Of a stretch of DNA of 64,000 nt, positions 61,901 through 64,000 are shown piece after piece. Source of the stretch: Neelides folsomi (Eukaryota; Arthropoda; Collembola; Neelipleona; Neelidae). A program made the translations under genes and the position numbers. Within the stretch, counting starts at the first letter, position 1. The number at the start of each line of letters is the position of its first letter. A model generated the notes under the pieces. That model was not told where the DNA came from and did not search any database. It was given only the letters and a program-made list of their open reading frames with translations. The stretch is taken from positions 248,001 to 312,000 of the forward strand of contig JAQGBZ010000035.1 of the NCBI GenBank assembly GCA_034687125.1, in the 5' to 3' direction.

Positions 61901-64000
61901 GGGGCGGACTTTGCCAATTACCAGCTCTTGATCCAGGAGGACCTGGCTCTCGTGTTGAATTTATTAATTGACTCATTGAGGATATTATGAGAGGGATGGC
62001 CCGGGGCGGACATCACAATCATCTCTGATTGATATGTCACTTAGAACTCACAATTCCCCTCCCGCCTCACCATGACGGAGTGTAAATTGTGATTATTTAT
62101 GATAGGAACAACATCAATCTTGAGGGATGATCGGCGATTCAAAAGACAGAGGAGGAGATTAGAGATGGGACGGTGAGATAAATTAATCAAAAATAGGATT
62201 CCCCTCTCCCGGGCCTGGGCGAGGGAGGTAGGAAATGAGTTATTTATTCGGCTGTGGATGATCCGTCGAGGATCGGGGCAATTTGGACGCCGGTGTGTGC
62301 GTTGGGCCGGGAATCAAACGACTGCTCATCCATCATCATTAATGTAATTCACAGGAGGAAGACTTGGAGGGCGTCGTCTCTTTGTTCCGGCCTCCTCCTC
62401 CGCAATCAGGTCCGGATGATGAATCCTCGACACTTCTCCTAATTCACGCTCCTTGGGAAACGGCCAATAACTCACCACCAATATAATTCGATGATGAGAG
62501 GGGAATTTGGGAACTCTGGAGCAATTAGCATTCATCATGTGGAAGGCGCGCCGAAGAAAAACCGCTGCAATTTTATCTCAAGGATCCCGATAAACCAGAA
62601 AAATCAATAATAAGGGGATGTAATTCAGAGGAGGTCTGAGTAATTTTTCCCGTTTCGAGCACCAGAGAGATGCGAAAGATTGGATTCAGCACCCTTTCAT
62701 GCACACAACATAGGAAATAATGCTGTTGGTTCACCTCCGGATTTTAAAATCATTAGTCGAGGCATTTAAAGTAAACCCCAGGACGACGTTGGGGCAGGAA
62801 AGAGGAATTTTCCCTTTTTCATGCCTTCAAGAGCAACACACATTTGCCTGCCTTCTTCCCACCTTATCATCTTGCTCCAAATAAGAAAAAAATGGTTCGT
62901 TTTCCGTTCAACCTCTTGCCAATTGATTCGAAACGGTGCATGCACAGAAACACTTTAAACATACTTTCCCATATTTAAACATTTCTCGAGATAATGCCTC
63001 TTACAAATGATGGAGCGGAATTTGTTATTTCCCTTCAGAGGAACAAATGAAAGTGCTTAAAATGTGACGCCTTCGATTCGATGAGGGGAAATTAATAAAA
63101 ATGAATTCAAATTCCTCGCTCACAAATGAAATGTCAATTGAACCAATTGACCAATGGATGCAAATTGTGTAAATGTAATGAGACCGAGCGATGGGTTGGT
63201 GGGGAAGAAATGAGTTTGCACAACACGACCTGCAATTATTTACAACTCATTTTCCTTTAAGAGACTTCTCCACTCAGATTCCTATCGTTAATTTGAGTTG
63301 AAAGGAAGGAAAACCTGCATGTAATGTCGACGCATTGTTTTGCCCTTTACAAGGGCAGGTCGAGTTTTAAATAATGGAAGACTCTCAGGAATCGACTGAC
63401 AAATCACATTTGACAAGGCACGAACAAGACGCCTTAAAAGACTTTCATTCAACAAAGGAACGGTCTCACGAACTGCATTCCAATTATGCTCCGATTTCCC
63501 TCCCAGTCAAATTCCCCATCATTGATGGCCTAAAAGGAGCTACAATCTTTCCCCCACAAACCTCAGCCTCCCCTAACGGCACAAATTAAAAACTCTGCCC
63601 AATTCAGAGTACCCCACATTGCTTTGAATTAATTTTTTAATGTCCAATTAATTCTTTTATTGATAATAAGCTACAACTAGATGAGCTCAAGACATACTTA
63701 ACTCAATTTTGTAAAATTCACATATCGAATTTATTAACTTTTAAATAATAAGTATTATACAAAAACTCTTCCACTAATAAACGATAATATACCTATCACT
63801 AATAAACGATCGGAAATTTGGTTTGCTAAAAGATGATTTTGTCTAAAAAGATAACAAGAATTTAAGTTCTTGTGCTTCAAACTATCGCATTAGGAGACAG
63901 ACGATGAGTGAGAGATGTTAAATAACCTAAGAGGTGTATAATTAAGACATGAATGAGCGATGATGATTCGGGTCCTGACAGCTCCTAATCACTCTTCACT
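55951..64000. other. DNA downstream of Msx-b, no gene recognised
   Basis: About 8 kb, mainly moderate to high GC with an AT-rich patch at about 59.55-59.95 kb. It holds an inverted relative of the Msx-b intron 2 repeat (57822-57918). Frames up to 157 codons lack family motifs or paired splice sites. Confidence 0.5.
57822..57918 (-). repeat. Inverted third copy of part of the Msx-b intron 2 repeat
   Basis: On the minus strand this segment aligns with the last third of each 296-bp unit (about 53615-53715 and 53909-54010). Shared blocks include AATTAGCGGG, GGCGGGAAGAGTTG (unit 1), GAGAGACGAG (unit 2), TTCCTCCTC (unit 2) and CTGATTGGGCAATAA. Similarity stops beyond AATTAGCGGG. Confidence 0.8.

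Noticed and set aside
1-64000. Bacterial or phage features, CRISPR arrays, tRNA or rRNA genes
   Set aside because: None seen; the window is intron-bearing animal DNA, and no cloverleaf or rRNA-like stretch was recognised by eye.

Overview
The window is animal nuclear DNA: spliced genes with GT-AG introns, long gene-free stretches, short AT repeats and decayed DNA transposons. It carries part of an NK homeobox cluster. The Ladybird C-terminal tail (an AHKSFLE block followed by DL.LLKK), a small 57-bp intron, Tigger-like and mariner-like transposase relics and the general character of the homeodomains fit an arthropod. The species cannot be named from the sequence.

Layout, left to right: lbx/ladybird (+, homeobox exons 3094-3287 and 4039-4320, N-terminal exon not found); about 14 kb of intergenic DNA holding a broken Tigger/pogo-type transposase (14339-15150); bagpipe/NK3 (+, five exons, 18298-20970); a 4.6-kb tail-to-tail gap with a mariner-like relic near 24.5 kb; tinman/NK4 (-, homeobox exons 26953-27078 and 25572-25859, with two phase-compatible candidate 5' exons up to 27960); a 6-kb gap; a first Msx gene (-, three exons, 34223-36561); a 13-kb gene-free interval; a second Msx gene (+, four exons, 49591-55482); and 8.5 kb without recognisable genes.

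All five genes encode DNA-binding homeodomain factors. In flies the tin-bap-ladybird group patterns dorsal mesoderm, heart and muscle, with tin acting above bap, and msx (Drop) acts in muscle and neural patterning. Linkage of msx to lbx, bap and tin matches the ancestral NK cluster, which is split in Drosophila. The two Msx genes have homeodomains identical at 59 of 60 positions but clearly diverged silent sites, and sit head to head. The proximal bap promoter has a TATA box preceded by GATA-like and NK2/Tin-like sites.

Base composition is a mosaic. AT-rich blocks (about 4.5-5.1, 14-18, 18.5-21.9, 23.6-25.6, 33-34.1, 51.2-52.3 kb) alternate with more GC-rich non-coding DNA. A 296-bp tandem duplication lies in Msx-b intron 2, and a related inverted segment lies 2.3 kb past the Msx-b stop. 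Nothing outside the homeobox genes and transposon relics could be recognised as a gene.
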